Assembly (NCBI GenBank): GCA_947259165.1
Contig: CAMYKY010000019.1
Location: forward strand, 1 to 36,628
Length of the DNA: 36,628 nucleotides
Reading direction: 5' to 3'
From: an uncultured Acidobacteriota bacterium
Lineage (GTDB): Bacteria; Acidobacteriota; Vicinamibacteria; Marinacidobacterales; SMYC01
Part shown: positions 24,670 through 32,806 of the stretch, piece by piece
Layout: each line of letters begins with the position of its first letter
Position numbering within the stretch: position 1 is the first letter of the stretch
The notes under the pieces: model-generated
Seen by the model: the letters and a program-made list of their open reading frames with translations, nothing else
Databases searched by the model: none
What the model was told of the DNA's origin: nothing
Translations under genes and position numbers: made by a program

Positions 24670-26442
24670 TCACCGACGCTCGAGACTGCGAATCGACGTT
24701 TGGTAAAGCTTATCGGTGGCCTCGAAGTTCGAAGGACGATTGCGCGCGAGCCACAGCTCGTGATGACGCACCAGGAGTCGCCGCTGCTCGCGGGCGAGCG
24801 TCTTCGGTCGTTTTCGTGAAAGTCCCTTTTCTGCGGCAAAGATGGACGCGTCGATCGCGAAGCGTAGCTCGTCTCTTGCAATAGGGCGCGGGGCGAATCG
24901 TTTTCGGTTGGCGATGAAGGTGTCCCTCGCTGTCACGAGTCCGGCGAGCGTACGTCCAAGGACTGTGGGGTTCACCTGGTTTGTAAACTTCGCCTCGACG
25001 ACATCATCGAAATACAACGACTTGAGCGGTGAATTGTTGAAGTGGTCGAATCCTGTTTGGTGCAATCCGCCGAGGGTCCGGTAGATGCGGCCGGTAGCGC
25101 CCGAAGTGTCACCGAAAATCTGGGACGAGAACGCACGCGAGAACGCGCGCGCGTCGAAGTGAGTGCTTCCCCAGCTCGCCTGAGCCCCCCAAGCAAATCC
25201 GAACAGTGAGTTCCCGAGCAGGTTGTACGCTCCGTTGTCTCCCCAGTCCGTGTTAATGAACCCTTTGGCGCCGAATTTCTTTCCGGCTTCGGCGTGTCCC
25301 TTGATGTTCGCAATAGCGTTGTCGCCTCTCGGAAACAGTGTGTTCCAGCTCGCGGTTCCCGCGCACACCATGAAAGAAATGCCATGCTTTTTGAAAACTC
25401 GCACGCGCCGGAAGTCGTGGTCGGCCTCGTACCACCAGTCGAGCAACATGAGCTCGCGGCTCAAAAGAGGGAGCTGCTCTGGGTGTTCGTGGACGACATC
25501 GCCCCAGACCATCGTCTTCTTCCCAAACGTCTTTGCCAAGGCTTCGACGCGCTCGAGGTGCGCGCGGAAGACGGCGCCGCGACCCTCTTTCTCCGCCCAC
25601 GCCCTAGATCGACCCTTGCCGAGATCGACGGGCTCGTCGCAGTTCGCGTTGAACCACGGCGAGCGAAAGTTTCCGATGTACTCCGAGTAGAGATCTTCCA
25701 ACAGCTCGTAGCTCCCCTCGAGCGCGGGCGAGATGGACCAACGGCGGTCGCTTTCCGCGAGGTGGCGGTAGCGAGAAATTCCGAGGAGATGGTGCATGTG
25801 GCCAAGCGACTGGAGCGTCGGTACGAGCTCGACGTGGCGTTCAGCCGCGTAGGCATCGAGCTCGCGAAGCTCTGCCGCATGCATCGGTGAGGCACCTTTG
25901 CCAATCAAAGGGTGACGTCGAAACCGGAACACATGCTCCGTGTAGAGCATGAGCAGGTTCAATTTGAGTTGAACCATGAGGTCGACGATCCCTTTGAGTG
26001 TTTCGAGCGTCGGCACCTTGCCGCGCGAGATATCGATCAGGAGCCCTCGCCGCTCCAGATCCGGGGAGTCGGTGATGTCGCAAGCCGGCACCGACGTGCG
26101 CGCCAGTTGCGAGAGCGTCTCGACGCCGTATCGAAGTCCCGCCGCACCCTCTCCGAGGATCGAAATCGCGTCCGGCCGAGCTCGAAGCCGATACCCCTGT
26201 CCTTCGTTCGCGTTACGCGAAAGCTCGATGCGCCGCCCGAGACCCCTCGTGCCCGCATGCGTCTCGATTGGAAGGCTGAGCCCAGTGCGACGTGAAATGC
26301 TGTCCCGAAGGGCGCAAGCCGAACGAAAATCGTCATCGTCGGTCTGCGTCAAAACGATCGGCGTATTGGCCCGCAGACGAAATTTGCCTTCGCGAAGCCG
26401 AACGCGTCGGGGTGCTGGCAAGAGCGTCGAAGACGGATGCAT
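24670..26442 (-). CDS. glycoside hydrolase family 20 (beta-N-acetylhexosaminidase-like)
   Basis: 590 aa. An N-terminal GH20b-like domain (LPAPRRVRLREGKFRL to about 120) precedes a TIM barrel beginning ERRGLLIDISRGKVPTL. The catalytic Asp-Glu pair of GH20 is probably Asp269-Glu270 in FNANCDEPVDLG, where most members have GGDE. Long helical C-terminal region after 480. No signal peptide, so probably cytoplasmic, consistent with turnover of imported or recycled hexosaminides. ATG start at 26442. Convergent to the glycan cluster, but not part of it. Confidence 0.85.
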   Translation of the reverse strand: MHPSSTLLPAPRRVRLREGKFRLRANTPIVLTQTDDDDFRSACALRDSISRRTGLSLPIETHAGTRGLGRRIELSRNANEGQGYRLRARPDAISILGEGAAGLRYGVETLSQLARTSVPACDITDSPDLERRGLLIDISRGKVPTLETLKGIVDLMVQLKLNLLMLYTEHVFRFRRHPLIGKGASPMHAAELRELDAYAAERHVELVPTLQSLGHMHHLLGISRYRHLAESDRRWSISPALEGSYELLEDLYSEYIGNFRSPWFNANCDEPVDLGKGRSRAWAEKEGRGAVFRAHLERVEALAKTFGKKTMVWGDVVHEHPEQLPLLSRELMLLDWWYEADHDFRRVRVFKKHGISFMVCAGTASWNTLFPRGDNAIANIKGHAEAGKKFGAKGFINTDWGDNGAYNLLGNSLFGFAWGAQASWGSTHFDARAFSRAFSSQIFGDTSGATGRIYRTLGGLHQTGFDHFNNSPLKSLYFDDVVEAKFTNQVNPTVLGRTLAGLVTARDTFIANRKRFAPRPIARDELRFAIDASIFAAEKGLSRKRPKTLAREQRRLLVRHHELWLARNRPSNFEATDKLYQTSIRSLERR

Positions 26443-26464
26443 GGGTGATTCTACTGCTAATGCT

Positions 26465-26740
26465 CACCACGGAGGCACGGAGTAAAAGAGCTATTCCTCC
26501 ATGTTGCCTCCGTACTACTATTGTCGAAAAGCCTGTTATCAAAAGAAGAAGAACTCAACGCAAAGGCGCAAAGGCGCGAAGGCGCAAAGTGAGCACCTCC
26601 GGCGGGACGTCTCTTTGGCAGGTGTCCAATCAACGTCCGCGGCGGCAATGACCGCCACTCATACTCGACGACCTTTGCGCCTCTGCGCCTTTGCGTTGAG
26701 AGTATTGGTTGCGGCTCTGCTGCGCTGTGTCTCCGTGGTG
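26465..26740. repeat. nested inverted-repeat element (MITE/REP-like)
   Basis: Outer arms CACCACGGAG (26465-26474) and CTCCGTGGTG (26731-26740) are perfect 10-bp complements. Inner arms are the A-rich 'CAAAGGCG' repeat CTCAACGCAAAGGCGCAAAG... (26554-26589) and its complement ...GCGCCTTTGCGTTGAG (26672-26700), 29 bases aligned with 2 mismatches. The internal section holds tandem GGCGCAAAG-like units. No transposase frame inside. It fills the gap between the GH20 gene and rpiA. Similar 'ACGCAAAGGCGCAAAG' sequences are familiar to me as dispersed repeats in environmental bacteria; copies elsewhere in this genome are expected but unseen. Confidence 0.75.
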
Positions 26741-26793
26741 AAGAAAGCCGAATGCTGGCTGCTGGCTGCTGGATGCTGATACGCTACGCTGAT

Positions 26794-27465
26794 ATGAGCG
26801 ATATCTGGCCCGCGGCCGTTGAGGCCGCCGATCGAGTGGAGCCCGATATGGTGGTGGGGCTCGGGACAGGGCGCGCCGCCGCGATGTTCGTCCGCGCTCT
26901 GGCTCGCCGGATCGAGTGCGGCCTCACGGTCCGAGGCGTTCCCACCTCGGTCAAAACGGCCGAGCTCGCCAAGGAGCTATCGGTCCCGCTCACTGCGCTC
27001 GACGAAATCGATCGCATTGATATCGACGTCGACGGTGCTGATGAAGTCGACCCCAACCTCGACCTGATTAAAGGACACGGCGGAGCTCTGCTGAGAGAGC
27101 GCGTCGTGGCCTCGATCTCGAAAGTTTTCGTGGTGATCGTTGGCGAGGAGAAGCTCGTTCCCCACCTCGGAGCCAAAATGTCCGTGCCCGTGGAGGTGGT
27201 GCCGTTCGCGGTCCCGGTCGTCCGAGCGCGTCTTCACGACCTGGGCGCGGCCGTTGAACTGAGGATGGGCGAGGACGGGCCTTTCGAGTCTGATAATGGC
27301 AATCAAATCCTCGACGCCCGGTGGACTCGTATCGACGATCCGCTCGAGCTCGAAAAGCGCATCGATGAGCTTTCTGGCGTCGTTGATAGCGGTCTGTTCA
27401 TCGGGATGGCCGATGTCGTTCTCGTTCATCATGGCGATGGCTTCCGCGAAATGAAACGCTCCTGA
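26794..27465 (+). CDS. rpiA: ribose-5-phosphate isomerase A
   Basis: 223 aa from ATG 26794 (MSDIWPAAVEAADRVEPDM); the frame runs open 14 codons further, into the repeat element. Interconverts ribose 5-phosphate and ribulose 5-phosphate, feeding PRPP. VVGLGTGRAAAMFV is the phosphate-binding loop, DIDVDGADEVD carries the two catalytic Asp, and KGHGGALLRER the conserved Lys and Glu. There is no clear ribosome binding site before the start. The ABC transporter genes follow 12 bases later, possibly co-transcribed. Confidence 0.95.
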   Translation: MSDIWPAAVEAADRVEPDMVVGLGTGRAAAMFVRALARRIECGLTVRGVPTSVKTAELAKELSVPLTALDEIDRIDIDVDGADEVDPNLDLIKGHGGALLRERVVASISKVFVVIVGEEKLVPHLGAKMSVPVEVVPFAVPVVRARLHDLGAAVELRMGEDGPFESDNGNQILDARWTRIDDPLELEKRIDELSGVVDSGLFIGMADVVLVHHGDGFREMKRS

Positions 27466-27477
27466 GCTCGATCGACA

Positions 27478-28236
27478 ATGGCCGATCCCGCCGTCGAGCT
27501 CCGCGAGGTCAGCAAGGCTTTTGGTGGCGATCGTCCTGCGCTTTCGAAAGTCTCGCTCCAAATCGGAAGCGGAGAAACTGTCGTTCTTTTGGGGTCTTCG
27601 GGGTCGGGGAAGACAACAACGCTCAAGACGATCAACCGGCTGGTCACTCCCGATTCCGGCGAGATTCTTGTTCGTGGGAAAAGCGTCGGCTCCTGGGATC
27701 CAATCGATTTGCGGCGACAAACCGGGTACGTGATTCAAGAGGTCGGACTCTTGCCGCATCTGTCCGTGGAAGACAATATCGGCCTCGTGCCTCGACTATT
27801 GGGTTGGACGGAACAGAAGCGGCGTGAACGAACCCTCGAGCTTCTCGAGCTCGTTTCGCTCGCGCCAGAGGCGTTTGCTCACAAACGCCCGTTCGAGCTG
27901 TCGGGTGGTCAACGTCAGCGCGTGGGTGTCGCGCGCGCACTCGCTGCCGACCCGCCCCTACTCTTGATGGACGAGCCCTTCGGTGCGTTGGACCCCATCA
28001 ATCGCCGAAAACTACAGGACGAGTTTCGAGAGCTTCGTGACCGTTTGAACAAGACCATCGTGTTCGTGACCCACGATGTGCCCGAGGCACTCAGGCTCGC
28101 CCACCGAATTGGGGTCATGCACGAGGGAAAACTGCTGCAGCTCGATTCGCCGCGAACGGTGCTCGAGCGTCCTGCCGACGCGTTCGTACGTGACTTAGTG
28201 CGCTTGGATACGAAGGAAGCCGTGCTCGGATCGTGA
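27478..28236 (+). CDS. osmoprotectant ABC transporter ATP-binding protein (OpuBA/OsmV-like)
   Basis: 252 aa. Walker A GSSGSGKT (39-46), Q-loop in YVIQEVGLLP, signature LSGGQRQRVG (141-150), Walker B LLLMDEPFGALDP (161 onward) and the switch His in FVTHDVPEA. The YVIQE-G-LLPHL-V pattern and the partners that follow place it in the glycine-betaine/choline/carnitine (QAT) group. It lacks the C-terminal CBS domains of ProV/OpuAA, being only 252 aa, so osmotic sensing through CBS is absent. Its stop overlaps the permease start by four bases (GTGA). Confidence 0.92.
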   Translation: MADPAVELREVSKAFGGDRPALSKVSLQIGSGETVVLLGSSGSGKTTTLKTINRLVTPDSGEILVRGKSVGSWDPIDLRRQTGYVIQEVGLLPHLSVEDNIGLVPRLLGWTEQKRRERTLELLELVSLAPEAFAHKRPFELSGGQRQRVGVARALAADPPLLLMDEPFGALDPINRRKLQDEFRELRDRLNKTIVFVTHDVPEALRLAHRIGVMHEGKLLQLDSPRTVLERPADAFVRDLVRLDTKEAVLGS

Positions 28237-28877
28237 CGCGTATCATGGAGATCCTCCAGTTTTTTGTCGAGCGCCATGACGAAATATTGAGCAAGACGTG
28301 GCAGCACTTGCAGCTTGTCGGTCTCTCTATGTTCATTGCGATCTTCGTCGGGGTTCCTCTGGGTTTGTTGTTGACGCGGAAAGAGAAGCTGGCGCCGCCC
28401 CTTCTCGGATTCGCCAATGCGGTACAGACGATACCGAGTCTTGCCCTGTTCGGGTTTCTCATTCCGATCCCGATCATCGGTGGGATCGGAATGCGTTCGG
28501 CGACGATTGCTCTCGTGCTCTACGCGCTCCTACCCATTCTGCGGAACACGTATACCGGGATACGGTCGGTCGATCCTGCGGTGGTGGAGGCAGGGAAGGG
28601 AATGGGCATGACCGATATTCAGAGGCTACGCTGGATCGAAGTGCCGCTTGCGCTTCCGACCGTGATCGCCGGCGTTCGGATTGCGACGGTGCTGACGGTT
28701 GGCTTGGCGACGATTGCCTCCGCGATTGGCGCCGGCGGGTTGGGAGACTTCATTTTTCGCGGCATCACGATGGTCGATAGTCGGTTCATTTTGGCGGGTG
28801 CTCTGCCGGCGGCAATTCTGGCGATTGCCCTGGACGCGCTACTCGGTCGTGCCGAGAAGAGGTGGGTGATGTCGTGA
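28233..28877 (+). CDS. osmoprotectant ABC transporter permease (OpuBB/OsmW-like)
   Basis: 214 aa with about five or six membrane helices. The GTG start at 28233 overlaps the ATPase stop (an ATG four codons later is an alternative). LQLVGLSMFIAIFVGVPLGL, QTIPSLALFGFLIPI and the coupling segment EAGKGMGMTDIQRLRWIEVP (EAA loop) are typical of the BPD_transp_1 permeases for quaternary amines. No substrate-binding domain is fused; it is encoded separately next, overlapping by GTGA. Confidence 0.92.
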   Translation: MTRIMEILQFFVERHDEILSKTWQHLQLVGLSMFIAIFVGVPLGLLLTRKEKLAPPLLGFANAVQTIPSLALFGFLIPIPIIGGIGMRSATIALVLYALLPILRNTYTGIRSVDPAVVEAGKGMGMTDIQRLRWIEVPLALPTVIAGVRIATVLTVGLATIASAIGAGGLGDFIFRGITMVDSRFILAGALPAAILAIALDALLGRAEKRWVMS

Positions 28878-29758
28878 TCCAGAAATCCATATTCGCGATG
28901 GGGATGCTGGGGGCTTTCGTCATGGGTTGTTCGAGCGGTCCCCGTCCCGTTGTGGTGGGCTCGAAGAATTTCAGCGAGCAAGTCATCCTCGGTGAAATCG
29001 TGGCGCAGCTTCTCGAAGCCCGGGGTGTTGCCGTCGATCGTCGCCTCAATCTTGGCGGCACCTTCATCTGCCATCAGGCGCTCATCTCCGGCGACCTCGA
29101 TATCTACGTCGAATACACGGGAACGGCGCTAACCGCGATTCTCAAAGAGCCGTTCGACTACGATGCGCAAAAAGTTTACGAACGGGTGCGAGAAGTCTAT
29201 CGCGACGATTTGAAACTCGAATGGAGCGCGCCCTTGGGCTTCAACAACACGTTTGCCCTCGTCATGACACCCGACCGAGCGCAAGAGCTCGGCGTCACGA
29301 GAATCTCGGACCTCGAGGAGCACGAGGCCACGATCCGTCCCGGTTCGGGTCACGAATTCCTGGAGCGAGAAGATGGTTTTCGAGGCCTTACGAAAGCGTA
29401 CGATCTCGAGTTCTCCGTCGAACCGCGCGGGATGGAGCTCGGGTTGATCTATCAGGCAATCGTGGAGGGGAAGTTGGATTTCGTCGCGGGCAACTCGACC
29501 GACGGGCTCATCGAAAAATTCGATCTGGTTGTGCTCGAAGACGATCGGCGCTTTTTCCCGCCCTATGACGCCGCGGCCGTCTATCGGCCGGATGCCGTGA
29601 GCCGACACCCCGCGCTCGGCGACGTGATTGAGACGATGAGCGGCGGGATCGATGAAGAGGCGATGCGTCGACTCAACCGGTTGGTGGACGACGAAGGGCG
29701 TTCCGTCCGAGGCGTGGTCTCAGAGTTCCTGGAAACACGAGGGTGGCTCACGCCGTAA
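28874..29758 (+). CDS. osmoprotectant substrate-binding lipoprotein (OpuAC family)
   Basis: 294 aa from GTG 28874, which overlaps the permease stop; the start at 28862 is possible but would destroy that overlap. A lipoprotein signal peptide (MIQKSIFAMGMLGAFVMGC, Cys19 acylated) leads into VVVGSKNFSEQVILGEIVAQ, the usual opening of OpuAC binding proteins, and GDLDIYVEYTGTAL. Binds glycine betaine, choline or a related compound at the outer face of the inner membrane and hands it to the permease. Ligand specificity cannot be set from sequence alone. Confidence 0.9.
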   Translation: MIQKSIFAMGMLGAFVMGCSSGPRPVVVGSKNFSEQVILGEIVAQLLEARGVAVDRRLNLGGTFICHQALISGDLDIYVEYTGTALTAILKEPFDYDAQKVYERVREVYRDDLKLEWSAPLGFNNTFALVMTPDRAQELGVTRISDLEEHEATIRPGSGHEFLEREDGFRGLTKAYDLEFSVEPRGMELGLIYQAIVEGKLDFVAGNSTDGLIEKFDLVVLEDDRRFFPPYDAAAVYRPDAVSRHPALGDVIETMSGGIDEEAMRRLNRLVDDEGRSVRGVVSEFLETRGWLTP

Positions 29759-29789
29759 GGCCTGTTACAGGGACGCGGCGGGGATCGAC

Positions 29790-29818
29790 TTGACGAAGAC
29801 GGGGGGCGATCCTACTCT
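29790..29818 (+). promoter_or_regulatory. candidate promoter of the FHA-VWA pair
   Basis: TTGACG (29790-29795), 17-base spacer, TACTCT (29813-29818). Transcription would begin about 29825, inside the palindrome TGTAGGC...GCCTACA, leaving a leader of less than 20 bases. The match to sigma70 is fair at -35 and moderate at -10. Confidence 0.4.
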
Positions 29819-29839
29819 GTAGGCTTGTATCGGCCTACA
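29818..29839. promoter_or_regulatory. 22-bp palindrome between promoter and FHA start (operator or RNA hairpin)
   Basis: TGTAGGC (29818-29824), loop TTGTATCG, GCCTACA (29833-29839): a perfect 7-bp inverted repeat ending three bases before the ATG at 29843. It occupies the place of the ribosome binding site, which is otherwise missing. It could be an operator for a dimeric regulator or a hairpin that hides the start. Confidence 0.45.
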
Positions 29840-29842
29840 ACC

Positions 29843-31042
29843 ATGACCAGATTCTTTGCTCTCTTCATCGCGTTTTCCGCGCTTCCTGCGACGAGTCGTG
29901 GTCAAGAAGGGCCGCCGTCCGCCGTCGCCGCGGTGGAGGCCTTGCCGAATGCGGGCGACGATGAGCCGTGGGGTTATCTGTACGCCGTTCGTTCCCTGAA
30001 CACCTACCCACTCATCGATGTAGACAATCGGATTGGGCGCCTACCGGAGAACCACATCGCGCTCACGTCGTCTCGAGTATCCCGGCGCCATGGCGTCATC
30101 CGCCGAAGGGACGACGGAGCTGAGTTCGTCGATGTCGGCAGCTCGAACGGGAGTCGAGTCAACGGCGCCGAGACGCGGCGCGACATTCCGGTCCCCCTCG
30201 AGCCCGGTGACCGGATCCAAGTGGCCGACGAGCTTCTCCTTTACCACACGTCGCTCGACGGTCTCTGGAATGCAGAACTGCGAATGCGTTTGCTCTCGAG
30301 CATGGTTAACCTCAATGTGAACTTGCCGCAGGACTTCGCGAGAAAATCTCTGGGCCGGGAGGCTATCGTGCCGGTTTCGAGCGAAGCGCTGGTGAGTCCC
30401 GATGCGGGGGTTGTGGAGATCGCCCATTCCAGTGCAATCGAGCCCGGCTCGGGTTTCGGCAAAGGGACGGCCGCTTTCGTCGGCAACGTGATTTTGGACG
30501 ATGGTGTCGTCGAGCTCAGTCTTTGGGCTCTCGAAGGCGCCGGCTCGATGACATCGCGCCGTGCCTCGATCTCGCGTCTAAAACATACGACGCTGCAGAT
30601 CGCAATCACGGATGATGAGACTACGCCGGGCGAGGGACCGTGGTTCTCCCCGCAATATTTGAGCGGCCTATTTGACGTGTTTCCCGAAGCGCGCGACGTC
30701 AGCCTGCGATTTGCGACGAGCCTGGCTGCCCAAACTCAAGCAGTGGCGCTTCGCGACGCGTCGGTAGTGCTAGCTTTTCGCCACACGCTTTCCGGTGCCA
30801 CAGAGTGGAAACTCCTGACGCTGTCGGCGCAAGCCGGTGGATCTTGGGTCGAAAACGCGGTTCGGGAGAGACGCATGAGCCTGACGCAGATCGAGCGGAA
30901 CGCACTGGCTGAGGCGCTCGAGGCGAGTCGGGCTCGCCTTCGTCGAGCGCGCGAGCTAGGAGCGGAAGGGGAGCGTGTCGCTGACGCCGAGTCCGCGATC
31001 GAGCGCGCGAAGAGTCGACTCGAGGCATTGGATGCGCGGTAG
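29843..31042 (+). CDS. exported FHA-domain protein
   Basis: 399 aa. ATG 29843 gives a signal peptide (MTRFFALFIAFSALPATSRG, cleavage probable before QEG); the TTG at 29825 would lie in the palindrome and is less likely. An FHA domain covers about residues 45-135, with the conserved Gly-Arg (NRIGR), Ser-Arg-x-His (SSRVSRRHG) and Asn-Gly (NGSRVNG) signatures. A middle domain of unknown fold follows, and a charged helical region, probably a coiled coil, from about 345 to the end. FHA domains normally bind phosphothreonine inside the cell; a signal peptide is unusual. It is coupled to the VWA gene next to it. Confidence 0.85.
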   Translation: MTRFFALFIAFSALPATSRGQEGPPSAVAAVEALPNAGDDEPWGYLYAVRSLNTYPLIDVDNRIGRLPENHIALTSSRVSRRHGVIRRRDDGAEFVDVGSSNGSRVNGAETRRDIPVPLEPGDRIQVADELLLYHTSLDGLWNAELRMRLLSSMVNLNVNLPQDFARKSLGREAIVPVSSEALVSPDAGVVEIAHSSAIEPGSGFGKGTAAFVGNVILDDGVVELSLWALEGAGSMTSRRASISRLKHTTLQIAITDDETTPGEGPWFSPQYLSGLFDVFPEARDVSLRFATSLAAQTQAVALRDASVVLAFRHTLSGATEWKLLTLSAQAGGSWVENAVRERRMSLTQIERNALAEALEASRARLRRARELGAEGERVADAESAIERAKSRLEALDAR

Positions 31043-32006
31043 CTTTCCGCTAGGTCTCGGCCACGCCCCGATGCGCTTTGTCGCGTGGCTGCTCTTTGCG
31101 GGTGCGCTACCCACGACGGCGGTCGCGCAGGAGGCGAGTGACGTCGCGCGGTTTCGCGTTGGCGTCGACACCGTGAGCCTTTCCCTGACGCTCCTCGACG
31201 AAGACGCCCATCTGGTCACGGGATTGCCCCGAGAGAATTTCACTGTCTTCGAGGATGGAGCCGAACAAACGATCGAATTTTTTGCTCATGGTGAGCTTCC
31301 GTTGAAGATGGTGATTTTGCTCGACATCTCGGTGAGTATGCGCGAGAGGCTCGAGTTGGCTCAAGAGGCGGCGGTACGGTTCGTGGAATTCCTCAAGCCG
31401 GGCGACGAAGTTCAGGTGGTCGAGTTTGGTGACCGCGTTTCGACACTCATCGAGTTCACTCCGAATTTCGACGAGGTCGCGACCGCGATTCGATCGACCG
31501 AGGTTGGTGGCGCCACTGCGCTCTACAACGCGATTTACATCTCACTGAAGGACTTCGAAGCCTATCGGACGGACGAGGTCGACCGTCGAGCCGTCATCGT
31601 GCTCTCGGACGGCAATGACACGCGATCGGTCCTCGGCTTCGAAGATGTGAAGCAACAAGCGCGAAAAAGCAACGTCATCATTTATGCGATTTCACTCCGG
31701 GCGAGCAAAGCTGATCTCGAAAAAGACAAATACCGTAACGCGAAATTCGAGCTGGATCTGTTGGCGGAAGAGAGCGGTGGTGTCTCTTACGCACCGGCAC
31801 GGCTGGAGGATCTCGCGGGGGTTTACGAGGATATCCTGGAAGAGCTGAAGGGCCAATACAGTGTAGGCTATGTTTCGACCAACGCGGAACAGGATGGCAA
31901 GTGGCGCCACCTTCAGATCCTCACCGCGGAGCCAGGCACGAAGGTCCGGAGTCGAGAAGGCTACTACGCCCCGAGAAAATCAAGACTCCGCCGCCGCGCC
32001 CGCTAA
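31032..32006 (+). CDS. exported VWA-domain protein, Acidobacterial VWFA-related type
   Basis: 324 aa from ATG 31032, chosen because GAGG lies six bases upstream and the gene then overlaps the FHA stop by 11 bases; MRFVAWLLFAGALPTTAVAQ at 31071 is an alternative start and the actual hydrophobic signal. The VWA domain has a complete MIDAS: DISVS (98-102), Thr162 (GGATALYN) and Asp193 (LSDGND). The flanking LPRENFTVFEDGAEQTIEFF and the ending GQYSVGYVSTNAEQDGKWRH then VRSREGYYAPR match the 'VWFA-related Acidobacterial domain' family. Likely a periplasmic or surface metal-dependent adhesion/scaffold protein. Confidence 0.9.
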   Translation: MRGSFPLGLGHAPMRFVAWLLFAGALPTTAVAQEASDVARFRVGVDTVSLSLTLLDEDAHLVTGLPRENFTVFEDGAEQTIEFFAHGELPLKMVILLDISVSMRERLELAQEAAVRFVEFLKPGDEVQVVEFGDRVSTLIEFTPNFDEVATAIRSTEVGGATALYNAIYISLKDFEAYRTDEVDRRAVIVLSDGNDTRSVLGFEDVKQQARKSNVIIYAISLRASKADLEKDKYRNAKFELDLLAEESGGVSYAPARLEDLAGVYEDILEELKGQYSVGYVSTNAEQDGKWRHLQILTAEPGTKVRSREGYYAPRKSRLRRRAR

Positions 32007-32019
32007 ACAGCGACACGAA

Positions 32020-32799
32020 TTAGCGGAGCGAGGCGGGGATTTTGCAGACGGGGATCGGGACCATCTTGTGGCGGTTGGCGCCGTGGTGGCTTCGGTAAAT
32101 GGCGAGGACAACCTGCTGGCGAGCGTCCAGCGTAGTTTCATCGCCGGTGAAGTCCATGGCCCACTCGAGCTCCGGGTAGCTGGCGCCGATTTGGTCTTCG
32201 TCGGTGCGCCCGTCTCCCCAGAGCCCGTCGGTAGGCGCGGCTTTCAGGATGTCGTCACTCACTCCCAGGGTCTCCCCTAGCGCGTAGACTTCGGATTTCG
32301 TGAGATCTGCGATGGGGCCCAAGTCAACACCCCCGTCGCCGTACTTCGTAAAGAAACCAACCCCAAAATCCTCGACTTTGTTCCCGGTTCCCACCACCAG
32401 ATCTTTGGAGAGCGCGGCGAAATAGTAGAGCGTGGTCATTCGAAGTCGCGCGCGCGTATTCGCGAGGGACAGCTCGCGCTGGGCACCGTCTTGTGTGTCC
32501 GGTAGCGCCGTGATCAGGGCATCGAGGACGCTCGCGAGCTCGACTTCGACGGACGAGACGTTGTCGTAGCGCCTCTCTAACCACTCGATATGCTCACGGG
32601 CCCGTCGCAGTTGCGGGGGGCTCTGATGAATCGGCATCGTCACCGCCAGTAGAGGCCGCTTCGTCATTGCGACGAGCGTCGAGGTGACGGCCGAATCGAT
32701 CCCTCCGGAGATGCCCACGACGAAACCGCGGGTGCCGGAGGTGTCAGAGTAGTCCGACAGCCAGCCGGTAATATGGTCGGCGATCTGCTGCATCTTCAC
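32020..32799 (-). CDS. nadE: ammonia-dependent NAD+ synthetase
   Basis: 259 aa, one ATP-pyrophosphatase domain, no N-terminal glutaminase, so it uses ammonia directly (or takes it from another protein) to amidate nicotinate adenine dinucleotide. The P-loop is SGGIDS (31-36); FVVGISGGID, LVVGTGNKVEDFGVGFFTKYGDGG and LTKSEVYALGE are characteristic. The start is GTG at 32799 (M-K-M-Q); ATG 32793 is an alternative. It lies eight bases after the phosphodiesterase lipoprotein gene, same strand, and is convergent to the VWA gene with 13 bases between. Confidence 0.94.
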   Translation of the reverse strand: MKMQQIADHITGWLSDYSDTSGTRGFVVGISGGIDSAVTSTLVAMTKRPLLAVTMPIHQSPPQLRRAREHIEWLERRYDNVSSVEVELASVLDALITALPDTQDGAQRELSLANTRARLRMTTLYYFAALSKDLVVGTGNKVEDFGVGFFTKYGDGGVDLGPIADLTKSEVYALGETLGVSDDILKAAPTDGLWGDGRTDEDQIGASYPELEWAMDFTGDETTLDARQQVVLAIYRSHHGANRHKMVPIPVCKIPASLR

Positions 32800-32806
32800 C
32801 GGCGTT

